Source: Petrolisthes cinctipes | Taxonomy: Eukaryota; Arthropoda; Malacostraca; Decapoda; Porcellanidae | Length of the DNA stretch: 64,000 nucleotides | Assembly (NCBI GenBank): GCA_033782935.1 | Contig: JAWQEG010000286.1 | Span: forward strand, 3,981,501 to 4,045,500 | Direction: 5' to 3' | Shown here: piece by piece, positions 61,801 through 64,000 of the stretch | Position numbering within the stretch: the first letter of the stretch is position 1 | Layout of the letters: the number at the start of each line of letters is the position of its first letter | Position numbers and translations under genes: made by a program | Notes under the pieces: generated by a model | The model's database searches: none | What the model was told of the DNA's origin: nothing | What the model saw: only the letters and a program-made list of their open reading frames with translations

Positions 61801-64000
61801 TTAGGGGTCCCAGAAGCGATCTGTACATGCCTACTCCGTGTTAGAGTATTTTCAAAATACATGCTCAAAACATACTGAAAATCGATCTTTTAGGTGCACA
61901 AAAGTCGATATGTGCATGCATCTTCAGTACCCGTTTATATCTCAAATTCAGGCTCAAAACACCCGAAAATTCAATATTTTCGGGTCCCAGAAGCAATCTG
62001 TACATGCCTACTCAGTGTTAGAGTATTTTCAAAATACAGGCCCAAAACATGCTGAAAATCGATATTTTAGATGCCCAAAGTCAATATGTGCATGTATCTT
62101 CTGTACCCGTTTATATCTCAAATTCAGGCTCAAAACACCCGAAAATTCAATATTTTGGGGTCCCAGAAGCAATCTGTACATGCCTACACAGTGCTAGAAT
62201 ATTTTCAAAATATAGGCTAAAAACATGCTAAAAATCGACATTTTAGGTGCCAAAAAATCGATATCTCAAATTCAGTCCCAAAACACCCGAAAATTCGATA
62301 TTTAGAGGTCCCAGAAGGTATCTGTACATGCCTACTCCGTGTTAGAGTATTTTCAAAATTCAGGCCCAAAACATGCTGAAAATCGATCTTTTAGGTGCAC
62401 AAAAGTCGATATGTGCATGCATCTTCAGTACCCGTTTATATCTCAAATTCAGGCTCAAAACACCCGAAAATTCAATATTTTGGGGTCCCAGAAGCAATCT
62501 GTACATGCCTACTCAGTGCTAGAATATTTTCAAAATATAGGCTAAAAACATGCTAAAAATCGATCTTTTAGGTGCCAAAAAGTCGATATCTCAAATTCAG
62601 TCCCAAAACACCCGAAAATTCGATATTTAGGGGTCCCATAAGCGATCTGTACATGCCTACTCCGTGTTAGAGTATTTTCATAATATATGCTCAAAACATA
62701 CTGAAAATCGATCTTTTAGGTGCACAAAAGTCGATATGTGCATGCATCTTCAGTACCCGTTTATATCTCAAATTCAGGCTCAAAACACCCGAAAATTCAA
62801 TATTTTGGGGTCCCAGAAGCAATCTGTACATGCCTACTCAGTGTTAGAGTATTTTCAAAATACAGGCCCAAAACATGCTGAAAATCGATATTTTAGATGC
62901 CAAAAGTCAATATGTGCATGTATCTTCTGTACCCGTTTATATTTCAAATTCAGACTCAAAACACCCGAAAATTCAATATTTTGGGGTCCCAGAAGCAATC
63001 TGTACATGCCTACTCAGTGTTAGAGTATTTTCAAAACACAGGCCCAAAACATGCTGAAAATCGATATTTTAGATGCCCAAAGTCAATATGTGCATGTATC
63101 TTCTGTACCCGTTTATATCTCAAATTCAGGCTCAAAACATCCGAAAATTCAATATTTTGGGGTCCCAGAAGCAATCTGTACATGCCTACTCAGTGCTAGA
63201 ATATTTTCAAAATATAGGCTAAAAACATGCAAAAAATCGATCTTTTAGGTGCCAAAAAGTCGATATCTCTAATTCAGTCCCAAAACACTCGAAAATTCGA
63301 TATTTAGGGGTCCCAGAAGCGATCTGTACATGCCTACTCCGTGTTAGAGTATTTTCAAAATACGTGCTCAAAACATACTGAAAATCGATCTTTTAGGTGC
63401 ACAAAAGTCGATATGTGCATGCATCTTCAGTACCCGTTTATATCTCAAATTCAGGCTCAAAACACCCGAAAATTCAATATTTTCGGGTCCCAGAAGCAAT
63501 CTGTACATGCCTACTCAGTGTTAGAGTATTTTCAAAATACATGCCCAAAACATGCTGAAAATCGATATTTTAGATGCCCAAAGTCAATATGTGCATGTAT
63601 CTTCTGTACCCGTTTATATCTCAAATTCAGGCTCAAAACACCCGAAAATTCAATATTTTGGGGTCCCAGAAGCAATCTGTACAGTGCTAGAATATTTTCA
63701 AAATATAGGCTAAAAACATGCTAAAAATCGATCTTTTAGGTGCCAAAAAGTCGATATCTCAAATTCAGTCCCAAAACACCCGAAAATTCGATATTTAGGG
63801 GTCCCAGAAGCGATCTGTACATGCCTACTCCGTGTTAGAGTATTTTCAAAATACATGCTCAAAACATACTGAATATCGATCTTTTAGGTGCACAAAAGTC
63901 GATATGTGCATGCATCTTCAGTACCCGTTTATATCTCAAATTCAGGCTCAAAACACCCGAAAATTCAATATTTTGGGGTCCCAGAAGCAATCTGTACATG

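Larger units (their letters stand above)
1..64000 (+). repeat. Tandem satellite DNA array filling the window
   Basis: The entire window consists of head-to-tail units beginning with gtgttagag or gtgctagaa, spaced 177, 176 or 148 bp apart, with occasional 165-167 bp spacings where a 10-bp junction deletion occurs. Every unit I looked at reads in the same direction, and I saw no inversion or interruption by unrelated sequence. Both window edges cut through a unit, so the array is longer than 64 kb. Tandem arrays of nucleosome-sized AT-rich units on this scale are typical of centromeric or heterochromatic satellites in eukaryotes. The monomer family itself is not one I recognise, so species and chromosomal position are unknown. 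No gene, tRNA, rRNA, transposon end or telomere motif was seen. Confidence 0.98.
50218..64000 (+). repeat. 18.7-kb segmental tandem duplication, copy 2 (cut by window end)
   Basis: Corresponding monomers follow copy 1 with stepwise offsets: 18,668 (31681/50349), 18,167 (32569/50736 to 33860/52027), 19,170 (34071/53241 to 37344/56514), 17,667 (39348/57015 to 40526/58193), 17,314 (41518/58832 to 44058/61372), 15,310 (46084/61394 and 46238/61548) and 15,486 (46853/62339 to 47855/63341). Steps are -501, +1,003, -1,503, -353, -2,004 and +176, all whole monomers or trimers within a base. Scattered point differences exist, such as tttagagtcccc (33325) against tttagaggcccc (51490). The copy is incomplete at the window edge. 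Confidence 0.9.

Noticed and set aside
42..63724. Many short plus-strand open frames of 60-157 codons, often beginning MLEYFQNTG or MLKIDI when GTG or other alternative starts are allowed.
   Set aside because: They recur with the satellite period, mostly begin at the GTG of gtgttagag (or another repeat landmark) and stop at the TAG of gtgctag. The frame stays open only because 177 is divisible by three. Several overlap in different frames with equal regularity, and single-base indels are tolerated. No domain or codon bias suggests coding.
1..64000. CRISPR array, because of the regular repeats.
   Set aside because: There are no unique spacers between short repeats. The units are 148-177 bp and adjoin directly.
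1..64000. Assignment to a known centromeric satellite such as Arabidopsis 178-bp, maize CentC, rice CentO or primate alpha satellite.
   Set aside because: Monomer lengths are similar, but I could see no convincing sequence match from memory; loose likenesses such as ccaaaacatg are too short. A database search with one trimer would decide it.
1..64000. Subtelomeric location.
   Set aside because: No telomere-type short repeats or degenerate telomeric blocks were seen. The window alone cannot exclude a subtelomere, but nothing supports it.

Overview
The whole 64 kb window is one uninterrupted tandem satellite DNA array. I find no protein-coding gene, RNA gene, mobile element, CRISPR array or unique-sequence island. 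The array runs off both ends, and every unit I inspected lies in the same orientation. This scale and organisation indicate a eukaryotic nuclear genome and centromeric, pericentromeric or other heterochromatic DNA. I do not recognise the monomer, so I cannot place the organism as plant or animal. One monomer counted by hand has 67 G+C of 176 bases (38 %).

The organisation is nested. (1) The basal unit is about 88 bp. Two diverged 88-bp halves (58 of 88 positions identical, ungapped hand count) make a 176/177-bp monomer. (2) Monomers fall into five main types, called here A (177), B (176), C (148), D (177) and E (176). C is a monomer that has lost 29 bp between ATAT direct repeats. (3) Monomers form trimers A-B-C or D-E-C of 501 bp, or 491 bp where a 10-bp deletion removes part of the B-C junction. 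Alternating trimers give a hexameric higher-order repeat of about 992 bp. (4) Hexamers are embedded in larger tandem duplications of 639, 993, 1,002, 1,327, 1,934-1,990, 2,004, 2,967 and about 3,000-3,500 bp. (5) An approximately 18.7 kb block (31.55-50.22 kb) is repeated from 50.22 kb to the end of the window. Internal copy-number differences between its two copies are whole numbers of monomers or trimers.

Layout: 1-4.68 kb, alternating hexamers; 4.68-15.07 kb, three copies of a superrepeat of up to 22 monomers that differ by loss of whole monomers; 15.07-21.5 kb, the 1.93-1.99 kb and 993 bp duplications; 21.5-22.7 kb, mixed units including hybrids; 22.70-28.63 kb, a 2,967-bp tandem duplication; 28.63-31.55 kb, mixed units including a segment related to 7.8-8.9 kb; 31.55-64 kb, the two copies of the 18.7 kb block.

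The many short reading frames are by-products of the repeat. They open on GTG rather than ATG, recur at the satellite period and end at the same TAG in the C monomer. What the window offers is the record of how the satellite evolves: homologous unequal exchange at unit scale, small deletions between short direct repeats, apparent CpG decay, and a conserved 15-nt dyad that keeps its pairing through paired substitutions. All block boundaries are by-eye and usually uncertain by tens to about 150 bases, because the units flanking each breakpoint are themselves nearly identical.
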